Source of the DNA: Desulfatitalea alkaliphila
GTDB lineage: Bacteria; Desulfobacterota; Desulfobacteria; Desulfobacterales; Desulfosarcinaceae
Assembly (NCBI RefSeq): GCF_022968795.1
Contig: NZ_JALJRB010000014.1
Span: 1 to 64,000 of the forward strand
Direction of reading: 5' to 3'
DNA length: 64,000 bases
Below, piece by piece: positions 9,423-18,095 of this stretch. The notes beneath the pieces are model-generated. The model saw only the letters and a program-made list of their open reading frames with translations, did no database searches and had not been told where the DNA came from. Both the position numbers and the translations under genes were made by a program. Within the stretch, counting starts at the first letter, position 1. Each line of letters begins with the position of its first letter.

Positions 9423-11417
9423 ATGAACGACAGCGTGGAAGTACAACGCCTGGCAGCCGAGAACGCCGAACTGCGGCGACGGTTGGAGGTGCTGGTGGCC
9501 AATTTGAACGGCATGGCCTATCGGTGCGATAATGACGCTGCCTGGACCATGCGCTATGTGAGCGCGGGGGCGGAAGCGTTGACCGGCTATCCGCCGGAGG
9601 CGTTGATCGCCAACCGGGAGCTGACCTACGGCGACCTGATCCATCCCGATGACCGGCAGCGGGTTTGGGAAGAGATCCAGGCGGCATTGCAGGAACAAAA
9701 ACCCTTTCATTTGACCTACCGCATTCACCACGCATCCGGCAAACTGCGATGGGTATGGGAGCAAGGCAGCGGGCTGTTCGAAGAAGACGGTTCGGTGAAC
9801 ATCGTCGAGGGGGTGATCAGCGGGATCGACGCGCTGAAACAAACCGAGGCGAAGTTACAGGAAAGCGAGCAGAAATACCGCTTGTTGGCGGACAACACCT
9901 TGGATGCCATCTGGACCATGGACATGGATCTGATCTTCACCTACATCAATCCCGCCTGCCGACGCATCACCGGCCATTTGCCGGAAGCGTTCGTCGGCAC
10001 CTGCCTGTCCGACCATTGCGATGCGGAAAATTTCGCCAGGATGGCCCAAGCCGTCGCGCGGGGAATCGAGGAGGGCCCGCAAGGTCACGGTGTCATTTTC
10101 GAGGCCGAAATGCTGCGCAAGAACGGCGAACCCTTTCCGGTGGAAATCCACGGCAAGGTGATCTTCGACGCGTCCGGCCGTCCTGTGGGTCTCCAGGGCA
10201 TTACCCGCGATATCTCCGACCGCCTAAAAGCGCAAAGAGAGCACCGCAAATTGCAGGAGCAGCTCTATCAGGCCCAGAAGATGGAGTCCGTGGGCCGTCT
10301 GGCCGGCGGCGTGGCCCACGATTTCAACAACCTGCTGTCCGTGGTGCTGGGCTACGGCGAGATGTTGCTGGAGGATATCGGCACCGATCATCCCCACTAT
10401 GAAGCCTTGCGGGCCATCGAGCACGCCGCTTCGCGGGCCAAGACCCTGACCCGGCAATTGCTGGCTTTCAGCCGCAAGCAGGTTCTGGATATGAAAACCG
10501 TGGACCTCAATGGCGTGCTGACCGGGTTCCAGAAGCTGCTGCGCCGCATCATCGGCGAGGACATCGCCCTGGACATGGTGTTGAGCGACGAACCGCTCCA
10601 GGTGCGGGCCGACACCGCGCAGTTGGAGCAGGTGCTGCTCAACCTGGCCGTCAACGCCCGGGACGCCATGCCCGATGGGGGTACAGTGACCATCGAGACC
10701 ATCACAGTGGACTTGGATCGGGAATACGCCGAAAGCAAACCGGGGGTGCGTCCCGGCCGCTACGCCATGATCGCCTTCAGCGATACCGGGCCGGGCATGG
10801 ACCGGGCCACCCTCGACCGTTTGTTTGAACCTTTTTTCACCACCAAGCCCAAGGATCAGGGCACCGGGCTGGGGCTGGCCACGTCCTACGGTATCGTCAA
10901 ACAACATGACGGCAATATCTGGGTCTACAGCGAACCGGGCCATGGGACCACCTTCAAGATCTATCTGCCTTTGCACGCGGGTCGGCAAGCGGTTGCCCGG
11001 ACCCCGGCCGAACCGCGGCCGGCGCCCGGAGCATCCGGGTCGGCAAGGATACTGGTAGTGGAGGACGACCCCGTTGTGCGCCGCCTGGCCTGCACCATGC
11101 TGATGCGCGGCGGGTTCGAGGTGATCGAGTCCCAAACCGCCGTCAACGCCGTGCAGCTCGCCCAAACCATGGAACAGCCCATCGATCTGGTGCTGACCGA
11201 CGTGGTCATGCCGGTGATGAAAGGCACGGAAGTTTACGACCAGGTGCGCCACCACCATCCCGAGGCTCGCGTGCTGTACATTTCGGGCTACACCGACAGC
11301 ATCATCGCCAAGCGGGGGGTCTTGGAAAAAGGGGTCGCTTTTTTGCAGAAGCCGTTCAGCATGGACACCTTGTTGGCCAAGATCAGGGAGGTGCTGAACC
11401 ATGAACCGCCACCGTAG
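9423..11417 (+). CDS. Hybrid sensor histidine kinase (PAS-PAS-kinase-receiver)
   Basis: A 664-residue soluble kinase that opens the signalling island. Two PAS domains occupy about 20-140 and 145-270, followed by a dimerisation/phosphoacceptor region with GGVAHDFNNLL, then a HATPase domain with NLAVNARDAMP, DTGPGMD and GTGLGLATSYG. A C-terminal receiver (about 545-660) has the acidic pocket VEDD, phosphoacceptor LVLTDVVMP and Lys in QKPFS. No membrane segment is visible, so it senses a cytoplasmic cue. ATG 9423 is preferred over GTG 9414 by spacing to GGAG. The kinase core and receiver closely resemble those of the hybrid kinase at 15.96 kb, suggesting local duplication. Upstream, TACAAT at 9306-9311 is a weak candidate -10. 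Confidence 0.93.
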   Translation: MNDSVEVQRLAAENAELRRRLEVLVANLNGMAYRCDNDAAWTMRYVSAGAEALTGYPPEALIANRELTYGDLIHPDDRQRVWEEIQAALQEQKPFHLTYRIHHASGKLRWVWEQGSGLFEEDGSVNIVEGVISGIDALKQTEAKLQESEQKYRLLADNTLDAIWTMDMDLIFTYINPACRRITGHLPEAFVGTCLSDHCDAENFARMAQAVARGIEEGPQGHGVIFEAEMLRKNGEPFPVEIHGKVIFDASGRPVGLQGITRDISDRLKAQREHRKLQEQLYQAQKMESVGRLAGGVAHDFNNLLSVVLGYGEMLLEDIGTDHPHYEALRAIEHAASRAKTLTRQLLAFSRKQVLDMKTVDLNGVLTGFQKLLRRIIGEDIALDMVLSDEPLQVRADTAQLEQVLLNLAVNARDAMPDGGTVTIETITVDLDREYAESKPGVRPGRYAMIAFSDTGPGMDRATLDRLFEPFFTTKPKDQGTGLGLATSYGIVKQHDGNIWVYSEPGHGTTFKIYLPLHAGRQAVARTPAEPRPAPGASGSARILVVEDDPVVRRLACTMLMRGGFEVIESQTAVNAVQLAQTMEQPIDLVLTDVVMPVMKGTEVYDQVRHHHPEARVLYISGYTDSIIAKRGVLEKGVAFLQKPFSMDTLLAKIREVLNHEPPP

Positions 11418-11456
11418 ACTCAAGCCGCGGGTCAAAGCGGCCGATACATCGGGATA

Positions 11457-12128
11457 ATGAAAAAAACCCAAGGAGCCATCGCACCGATGATCACCCAATC
11501 CCTCTATGAACGATACCTGGATCTCTTGTTGCAAGGGGATCGCGCCGGCTGCGGCCGGATCGTGCAGGCGTTGCTCGACCGGCAGATCGCCATCCGCGAG
11601 CTTTATACCGATCTGTTTCAGAAGAGTCTCTACGCCGTGGGCGAACTGTGGGAGAACAACCGTATTTCGGTGGCGCGGGAGCACCTGGCCACCGCCATCA
11701 CCGAAGGCCTGCTGCACCTGGTCTATCCTCGCCTCTTCGGCGGAGAGCGGCGCTTGCGCAAGGCCGTCGTATCCTGCGCCGCCAACGAGTGGCACCAGGT
11801 GGGCGGCAAGATGGCGGCCGACATCTTCGAACTCAACGGTTGGGACGGTTACTTTCTGGGGGCCAACACACCGGTGGCCGATCTGGTGGCCTTGATCGAC
11901 GAAATCCGGCCGGACCTGGTGGGTCTCTCCTTGAGCATCGCCGCCAACATGCCGTCCCTGGAGGCGGGTATCGATGCCGTGCGTGCCGATTTTCCCCGGC
12001 TGGATCTGCTGGTGGGCGGCCAGGCCTTTCGCATCACCGGCAGCGGCATGCTCAAACGGTTCGCCCAAGTGGCATATGTGCCGACCCTGGAAGCGCTGGA
12101 GATCACCATCGGGAGGCTTGACCCATGA
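11457..12128 (+). CDS. Stand-alone cobalamin-binding (CarH/LitR-type) sensor protein
   Basis: A 223-residue protein made of a helical cap and a B12-binding Rossmann domain with no DNA-binding domain. The cap has W65-x9-E75-H76, the signature that contacts adenosylcobalamin in CarH-type photoreceptors, and E111-x-H113-x2-G116 supplies the lower-ligand motif. Both features point to a B12-dependent light (or B12-level) sensor rather than a methyltransferase corrinoid protein; no enzymatic partner is near. It overlaps the next PAS-like gene by four bases (ATGA), so the two are translationally coupled and probably act together. ATG 11487, 11 bases after AAGGAG, is an alternative start. The light-sensing role is inference from motifs. 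Confidence 0.8.
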   Translation: MKKTQGAIAPMITQSLYERYLDLLLQGDRAGCGRIVQALLDRQIAIRELYTDLFQKSLYAVGELWENNRISVAREHLATAITEGLLHLVYPRLFGGERRLRKAVVSCAANEWHQVGGKMAADIFELNGWDGYFLGANTPVADLVALIDEIRPDLVGLSLSIAANMPSLEAGIDAVRADFPRLDLLVGGQAFRITGSGMLKRFAQVAYVPTLEALEITIGRLDP

Positions 12129-12784
12129 TCGACGACGGGGACTTTCCGCGGATGATAAGCCGCTACTGCGAGACGCGGGCACCCCTGATCGTGCTGGTGA
12201 TGGCGCCGAACGGCACCATCGTCCGGGCCAATGCCTTTGCCCGCAGCCGCCTGGGGGAGGATGCGGTGGGCCGATCGTTCAGCGACCATTTGCTCGATTT
12301 CGCCGGCACCTTCGAGCTTTCCGCAGTCGTGGATGATCCCTCCATCGAACATCTTTTCAGCTTCGACCGACCCGGTGCAGCGCCCCGATCCTATCTTTTC
12401 ACTTTTCAGCGCGTTGGTGAAAATCTTTTGGCCCTGGGCCGCCTGGACCCCGATGAACTGGAAACGGCCGGGGAACAGATTCATTTGCTCAACCAGGAGC
12501 TGAGCAATATGAGCCGACAACTGCACCAGCGCAATGCCCGGCTCGATCAACTCAACCGGGAGTTGCAGGCGGCCCTGATGCAGGTCAAGACCCTGCGCGG
12601 CCTGTTGCCCATCTGCTCCCATTGCAAGCAAATCCGGGATGACAAGGGATATTGGCAGCAGTTGGAAACATACTTGCAAAAACATTCGGACATTACCTTC
12701 AGCCACGGCATTTGCCGAACCTGCGCCGAGAAGTATTATCCGGATTACGACCTCTATGACGACGCGGACGACAGCCGGGAGTGA
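12125..12784 (+). CDS. PAS-like protein with coiled coil and C-terminal CxxC/CxxC domain
   Basis: A 219-residue soluble protein. Residues 1-110 look like a PAS-type sensor (APLIVLVMAPNGTIVRANAFA). A coiled coil spans about 115-160 and a C-terminal zinc-ribbon-like domain about 160-210 (LLPICSHCKQIRDDKGYW with a later CRTC). That C-terminal block is common at the ends of receiver and PAS proteins in deltaproteobacteria; its function is not established. There is no kinase or output domain, so the protein probably relays a signal by protein contacts. It overlaps the B12-sensor gene upstream and precedes a membrane kinase by seven bases. Confidence 0.78.
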   Translation: MIDDGDFPRMISRYCETRAPLIVLVMAPNGTIVRANAFARSRLGEDAVGRSFSDHLLDFAGTFELSAVVDDPSIEHLFSFDRPGAAPRSYLFTFQRVGENLLALGRLDPDELETAGEQIHLLNQELSNMSRQLHQRNARLDQLNRELQAALMQVKTLRGLLPICSHCKQIRDDKGYWQQLETYLQKHSDITFSHGICRTCAEKYYPDYDLYDDADDSRE

Positions 12785-12791
12785 TTCCGCA

Positions 12792-15533
12792 ATGGGCGAG
12801 GCGACCACATCGGCGGGCACCGAGTTCCAGCGCTGGGCAGCCGCCGGCGCCCTGACGGCCGCCGCATTGGGCGTTGTCGCCTTGGCGGGCTGGTTGGCGG
12901 GGCAGCCGCGCCTGGCGGCCTTGGGCGAAGATCTGATACCCATGGCGCCGAGTACCGCGGTTTTCTTTCTGCTTTACGGTGGTGTTCTTTTCGCCCGCTC
13001 ACGGTATCCGGAACAGGCCCGCCTGCGCGTTGTCGCCTTGCTCGTTTTCACTGGCGGCACCTTGGCGGCAATGGTTTTGGGTTTGCTGGCCTCGACCCGC
13101 ACCTACTTGGCCGTCGAACGCCTGGGCCTCCCGATGGAGGGCACCGTGGCCGGCGCGCCGGTGGGCCACATGTCCCCCCTGACCGCCGGCTGTTTTCTGC
13201 TGGTGGGGGTGGTCTACTTCTTGTCCCGGGAGAAGCGCCAGGATCGTCCTCTCCTGAAAATGACGGCCTGGTGCCTGACGCTTTTGCTGGGACTGGTCAG
13301 CGGGGTTTTGCTGCTCGCCTATCTCTACGGCGCCCCACTGCTTTATCACAGCGGTTTCATTCCGCCGGCCGCCACCACCAGCTCCGCTTTCCTGGGGGTG
13401 ACCATCGCATTGTCGGGTCGCGCGGCCCCTGCGTCCTGGCGCATCGTCCGCCTGAGCGCAACCTTTGCCCACACCCTCCATCTGCTCATCGGCGGCGTGA
13501 TTGTTCTGGGAATGGTGATCGTTGTCGCCGGCTATCTCTATTTTCGCCAACATGCCGAGGCGCACCGCGCGGAAACGATCAATCATCTCACGGCGGTGGC
13601 CGAACTCAAGGCGGCCGAGTTGGCCCGCTGGCGTTCCGAGCGCCTGGGGGACGGATCGATTTTCTTCCACAATTCCGATTTCGCATCCCTCATGCGCCGT
13701 GCCCTGGACTCGGTTCCAGGTGCCGATCAGCAGGTGCTGTTTTGGCTGGACAGGGTGCGCACCGCCTACCATTACGACCGGGTCTTTTTTTTGGATTACG
13801 GTGAGCGAATTCGGTTTGCCGCTCCCGACGATCCCGAACCTCCCGGCCGCTACCTCCTTGATCGGTTCCAAACCCTGTTGGCCGCGGAGGGTCCGGTTTT
13901 GCTGGACCTGCATCAGCGCTATCCCGGCGGACCGGCGAACATGGCGGTGGCGGTGCCGGTGGCCGATCCCGATGAGGGACGCACACCCCTGGGGCTCATG
14001 GTCCTGCGCATCGACCCGGAAACCTATCTCTATCCCTTCCTGCAACAGTGGCCCATTTTCAGCAGGAGCGCCGAAACCCTGCTGGTGCGCCGGGAAAAGC
14101 AAGGCATCGTTTTTTTGAATCCCTTGCGGTTTCAGGATGCGCCTCCCTTGACCCTGAAGATCGATTTGGGCGGTGACATGGCCCGGCCGGCGGTTCTGGC
14201 CGCCGAAGGCCACCGAGGGGTTGTCCAGGGGCCGGACTATCGCGGCGTGCCGGTTGTCGCTGCAGTGGGCCAAGTGCCCGACGCCCCCTGGTTTCTGGTG
14301 GCGCGCATGGATCGGGCGGAGATCGAGGCCCCCTTGCGCGAATTGTTGTGGGTGTTGATCGTACTCGTGACGGCCCTGGTGTTGGTTTGCGGGGCCGGCG
14401 CCGGTCTGATCTGGCGGCGGCAGCGCACCCGCCATCTTCAGGAGCAATTGGATACGGCGCAACGCTTACGACAACTTTCCCTGCGCCAGGAGGCCATTCT
14501 CGCCGCCGTTCCCGATATCGTTCTGGAGACTGATCGCGACCGGGTGTGCACCTGGGTCAATGCACCCGGCCTCGCCTTCTTCGGGCAAGATATCGTGGGT
14601 GCCCGCGTGGATCTGCAGCATGCCGTTGCCGTCGGCCCGGAGGAAGTTTCCGACAATCACCGTGACGAAGTGGTGAGCGCCGAAGGGTGGCATCGGCGCC
14701 GGGATGGCGAGAAGCGGTTGCTGGCCTGGCGATCGCGCATGCTGGTCGACGACTCGGGGCGGCTCGGCGGCACGATTTCCAGCGCTCGCGACATCAGCGA
14801 CCAGCGGCAGGTCGAGGAGCAGTTGCAGCAGAAGAACGACGAGCTGATGCGCTTCACCTACACCGTGTCCCATGACCTCAAAAGTCCTTTGGTCACCATC
14901 CGCACCTTTCTGGGCTATCTGGAAAGCGACATGCAGGCCGGCGACGCGGCGGCGGTGGCCGACGACCTCGCGTACATCCGGTCGGCCGCCGACAAAATGG
15001 CCCGCCTGCTGGACGAATTGCTGGCCCTGTCGCGGGTGGGCCGCATGGTCAATACATTTGAATCAGTGGCGCTTCGCAAGGTGGTCCAGGAGGCACTTTC
15101 CCTGACGGCCGGTCGCATCAAGGAGCGCGGCGTGCGGGTGACGGTGACCACCGATCCCGTTCTGCTTTACGGGGATCGCAGCCGTTTGGTGGAGCTGTTC
15201 CAGAACCTGGTAGACAACGCCGTCAAGTTCATGGGCGACCAATCCCGGCCGCACATCGAGATCGGGACGTTCCGTGACGGTGATGAAACCGTGTTGTATG
15301 TTAGGGACAACGGCGGCGGCATCGACCCGCGCCACCATGACAAGCTGTTCGGACTGTTCGAGAAGCTGGATCCCGACAGCGAGGGAACGGGCATCGGCCT
15401 GGCCCTGGTCAAACGGATCGTGGAGGTGCACCAGGGCCGTATCTGGGCCGAATCGGAGGGTAAGGGCCGGGGGGCGGCCTTCTATTTTACGTTGAACACG
15501 GAGGGAAGCGGTGACCCGAGGCAAGGCGGTTAA
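12792..15533 (+). CDS. Membrane-bound sensor histidine kinase with extracytoplasmic sensor and PAS domain
   Basis: A 913-residue kinase. The N-terminal about 235 residues hold several hydrophobic segments of an integral-membrane sensor. A further transmembrane helix (GGVIVLGMVIVVAGYLYF) leads into a large extracytoplasmic region (about 270-515) resembling a Cache-type sensor, closed by another helix (LLWVLIVLVTALVLV). A PAS domain, a HisKA domain with the phosphoacceptor TVSHDLKSPL and a HATPase domain (NLVDNAVKF, DNGGGID, GTGIGLALVKRI) complete it. The HDLKSPL kinase followed directly by a small Rcp1-like receiver is the usual cognate pair arrangement. ATG 12792 is chosen because the upstream extension overlaps the previous gene and is not membrane-like. 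Confidence 0.9.
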   Translation: MGEATTSAGTEFQRWAAAGALTAAALGVVALAGWLAGQPRLAALGEDLIPMAPSTAVFFLLYGGVLFARSRYPEQARLRVVALLVFTGGTLAAMVLGLLASTRTYLAVERLGLPMEGTVAGAPVGHMSPLTAGCFLLVGVVYFLSREKRQDRPLLKMTAWCLTLLLGLVSGVLLLAYLYGAPLLYHSGFIPPAATTSSAFLGVTIALSGRAAPASWRIVRLSATFAHTLHLLIGGVIVLGMVIVVAGYLYFRQHAEAHRAETINHLTAVAELKAAELARWRSERLGDGSIFFHNSDFASLMRRALDSVPGADQQVLFWLDRVRTAYHYDRVFFLDYGERIRFAAPDDPEPPGRYLLDRFQTLLAAEGPVLLDLHQRYPGGPANMAVAVPVADPDEGRTPLGLMVLRIDPETYLYPFLQQWPIFSRSAETLLVRREKQGIVFLNPLRFQDAPPLTLKIDLGGDMARPAVLAAEGHRGVVQGPDYRGVPVVAAVGQVPDAPWFLVARMDRAEIEAPLRELLWVLIVLVTALVLVCGAGAGLIWRRQRTRHLQEQLDTAQRLRQLSLRQEAILAAVPDIVLETDRDRVCTWVNAPGLAFFGQDIVGARVDLQHAVAVGPEEVSDNHRDEVVSAEGWHRRRDGEKRLLAWRSRMLVDDSGRLGGTISSARDISDQRQVEEQLQQKNDELMRFTYTVSHDLKSPLVTIRTFLGYLESDMQAGDAAAVADDLAYIRSAADKMARLLDELLALSRVGRMVNTFESVALRKVVQEALSLTAGRIKERGVRVTVTTDPVLLYGDRSRLVELFQNLVDNAVKFMGDQSRPHIEIGTFRDGDETVLYVRDNGGGIDPRHHDKLFGLFEKLDPDSEGTGIGLALVKRIVEVHQGRIWAESEGKGRGAAFYFTLNTEGSGDPRQGG

Positions 15534-15966
15534 GATTCTGTTGGTGGAGGACGATGCGGCCCATGCCGAGATCGTGCGGCGCAATCTGCGCCAACATCGG
15601 GTGGCCAATCGCATCGATCATGTGGCCGACGGCCAGGCGGCCTTGGATTATCTGTTCGGCGCGGACGGTCAGACGGGTTGTATCGACGGATCGCCGCCCG
15701 ACTTGATTTTGCTGGATCTGCGCTTGCCCAAGGTGGACGGCTTGGAGGTGTTGAATCGGATTAAAGCCGATCCGCGCGCCCGGCAGATCCCCACGGTGGT
15801 GCTCACCACCTCGGCGGCCGAATCGGACCTGGTGAGTGCCTACAGCAACGGTGCTTGCAGTTATCTGGTCAAACCCCTCGATTTCGAGAGTTTCGGCAGC
15901 CTGATGAAAACCTTCGGCTACTACTGGTTGGCTTGGAACGCTTTTCCGGATGGAGACGCTTCATGA
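15511..15966 (+). CDS. Single-domain response regulator (CheY/Rcp1-like)
   Basis: A 151-residue receiver with no output domain. Acidic residues are in LVEDD, the phosphoacceptor Asp in LILLDLRLP, the switch Thr/Ser in VVLTTS and the Lys in LVKPLD. The inserted loop before the phosphoacceptor (LFGADGQTGCIDGSPPD) is typical of Rcp1 partners of HDLKSPL kinases. GTG 15511 is the start, after GGAGGGAAGCG; the gene overlaps the upstream kinase by 23 bases and the next hybrid kinase by four (ATGA). It likely receives phosphate from the preceding membrane kinase and passes it on by protein interaction. Confidence 0.92.
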   Translation: MTRGKAVKILLVEDDAAHAEIVRRNLRQHRVANRIDHVADGQAALDYLFGADGQTGCIDGSPPDLILLDLRLPKVDGLEVLNRIKADPRARQIPTVVLTTSAAESDLVSAYSNGACSYLVKPLDFESFGSLMKTFGYYWLAWNAFPDGDAS

Positions 15967-18095
15967 GCATGGCATCGCCCGAAATGGGCCTGCCCGGCCG
16001 AACCGACCGGGCCGGATACATCCTGCTGGCCGAGGACGACCCGGCCCACGCCGCGGCCATCCGGCGGGCGCTGGTCGGCGCCGATCCCGACGTCGATGTG
16101 GCGGTCGCCGGCACCCTGGCCGATTTCCGTCGGCGGGTCGCCGCCGATCCGCCCCGACTGGCCATAGTCGATCTCAACCTGCCCGACGGCCGGGCCCTGG
16201 ACATATTGACCGCACCACCGGAAGAGGGGGCGTTTCCGGTGTTGATCATGACCAGTTACGGCACAGAACAGATGGCGGTGGCCGCTTTGAAGGCCGGGGC
16301 CCTGGACTACATGGTCAAGACCCCCGAGGCCTTTGCCGATATGCCGCGCACGGTGGCGCGGGTGCTGCGCGAATGGGATTTGCGCCGGGAGCGCAAGGCC
16401 GCTGATATCCGCATACGGCACCTGAACGATGTGCTGCACACCTTGCGCGGCGTCGGGCAACTGATTTTGCAGGAGCACCATTCCGAACGGCTGATCCAAC
16501 AGGCTTGCGAATTGATGGTGACGGGGCGCAGCTACGGCGGCGCCCTGATTGTGCTGATCGATGTCGATGGGCGGCCCGGGTTCATTGCCAAGGCGGGTTT
16601 CGATGCGGCCGGCGAGTTCCAGGCACAGGAGTTGGCGGCCGGACGATGGCCGGACCGATTTCGGCAGGTCCGCGATCAGGGAGATGTCCTGGTGGCGTTG
16701 ATTCCCCAATCGGAGCGGACCCGGTGCACCATTGCCGGTGCCGTGCCTTGCACCCATCGGATGTATGTGCCGCTGGCGCACCAGGGGGACGTCCACGGCT
16801 TTCTGGCCGTGACAGCGGCCCATGCCGTCGCCGACGACCCGGAAGAACGCAGCCTTTTCGCCCAGATGGCCGGGGACCTGGGTTATGCCCTGCACAACCT
16901 CGGGGCCCGCGATACCATCGCGGCGGGCGAGGCGGCCCGCAAAGCCCTCGAAGCTCAGCTCCAGCAGGCCCAGAAAATGGAGGCCGTGGGGCGGGTGGTG
17001 GGCGGCGTGGCCCACGACTTCAACAATCTGCTGTCCATTATCCTGGGGTACACCGAAGTGGTGGTCGATGAGCTGACCGAGGAGCACCCTCACCGCGAGC
17101 CGCTGGAGGAGATCCGGGACGCGGCGGTGCGTGCCCGCAACCTGACCCGCCAGTTGCTGGCCTTCAGCCGCAAGCAAGTGCTGGAGATGGATGTGGTGGA
17201 TCTGAATGACCTGGTGCGCGGTTTCGAGAAATTGTTGCGGCGGGTGATCGGCGAGGACATCGCACTGCTTTTGCACCTGTCCGAGACCCCCGTGATGGTC
17301 GAGGCCGATGCCTCCCAACTGGAGCAGGTGCTGATGAACCTGGCGGTCAACGCCCGGGACGCCATGCCCGACGGCGGCCGTCTGACCATCGAAACAGGAC
17401 GGCAACGGTTGACGGAGCGCCATTCCGTGCTCAAGCCGGGGCTGCCCCCCGGCGAATACGCGCTCTTGCGGGTCGGCGACACCGGCAGCGGCATGGACCG
17501 CGAAACCCTGGAACGGCTGTTCGAGCCCTTTTTCACCACCAAGAGCCGGGACAAGGGCACCGGCCTGGGATTGGCCACCTGCTACGGTATCATCAAACAG
17601 CACGGCGGGCATATTCGGGTGTCCAGCGAACCCGGCAGGGGGGCCACCTTCACCGCACTGCTGCCCCTTGCCGGCAACGGTGCCCAACCGATCGCCACCG
17701 AGGCGAAGCAGGGAGCGCCGGCCGGGGGATCGGCCACCATCCTGGTGGTCGAGGACGATCCCAAAGTGCGCCAAATGGCCTGCACCCTGTTGGCCGAGCG
17801 GGGCGGCTACACGGTGCTGACGGCCGAAGATGCGGCCCGGGCCCTGGCCCTGGCCGCAAGCCATCCCCATCCCATCGACCTGCTGCTCACCGATGTGATC
17901 ATGCCGGACCTGAAAGGCCCCGAGGTGTTCGAGGCCGTGCGCGCCCATCATCCCCGGATACGGGTGCTTTTCATGTCCGGTTACCCCGATGAGGTGATCA
18001 CCCGCCAGGGGGTGCTGCAAGAAGGTGTGCGGTTCATCGCCAAACCCTTCGCCGTGGCCGATCTGTTGCACAAGGTGCAACAGGTGTTGCAATGA
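15963..18095 (+). CDS. Hybrid histidine kinase (receiver-GAF-kinase-receiver)
   Basis: A 710-residue soluble hybrid kinase. An N-terminal receiver (about 15-135; phosphoacceptor in LAIVDLNLP) is followed by a GAF-like sensor (about 165-330), the kinase core with GGVAHDFNNLL, and a HATPase domain with NLAVNARDAMP and GTGLGLATCYG. A C-terminal receiver (about 590-705) has LLLTDVIMP and AKPFA. Core and terminal receiver resemble the kinase at 9.42 kb. Two receivers in one kinase suggest it integrates an incoming phosphoryl signal, perhaps from the preceding Rcp1/kinase pair, with a GAF ligand. ATG 15963 overlaps the upstream stop; the much longer in-frame extension lies inside that gene. Confidence 0.92.
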   Translation: MSMASPEMGLPGRTDRAGYILLAEDDPAHAAAIRRALVGADPDVDVAVAGTLADFRRRVAADPPRLAIVDLNLPDGRALDILTAPPEEGAFPVLIMTSYGTEQMAVAALKAGALDYMVKTPEAFADMPRTVARVLREWDLRRERKAADIRIRHLNDVLHTLRGVGQLILQEHHSERLIQQACELMVTGRSYGGALIVLIDVDGRPGFIAKAGFDAAGEFQAQELAAGRWPDRFRQVRDQGDVLVALIPQSERTRCTIAGAVPCTHRMYVPLAHQGDVHGFLAVTAAHAVADDPEERSLFAQMAGDLGYALHNLGARDTIAAGEAARKALEAQLQQAQKMEAVGRVVGGVAHDFNNLLSIILGYTEVVVDELTEEHPHREPLEEIRDAAVRARNLTRQLLAFSRKQVLEMDVVDLNDLVRGFEKLLRRVIGEDIALLLHLSETPVMVEADASQLEQVLMNLAVNARDAMPDGGRLTIETGRQRLTERHSVLKPGLPPGEYALLRVGDTGSGMDRETLERLFEPFFTTKSRDKGTGLGLATCYGIIKQHGGHIRVSSEPGRGATFTALLPLAGNGAQPIATEAKQGAPAGGSATILVVEDDPKVRQMACTLLAERGGYTVLTAEDAARALALAASHPHPIDLLLTDVIMPDLKGPEVFEAVRAHHPRIRVLFMSGYPDEVITRQGVLQEGVRFIAKPFAVADLLHKVQQVLQ

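Noticed and set aside
10224-12182. 652-codon minus-strand open frame
   Set aside because: Antisense shadow of the hybrid kinase and B12-domain genes; no recognisable motif and no ribosome site.
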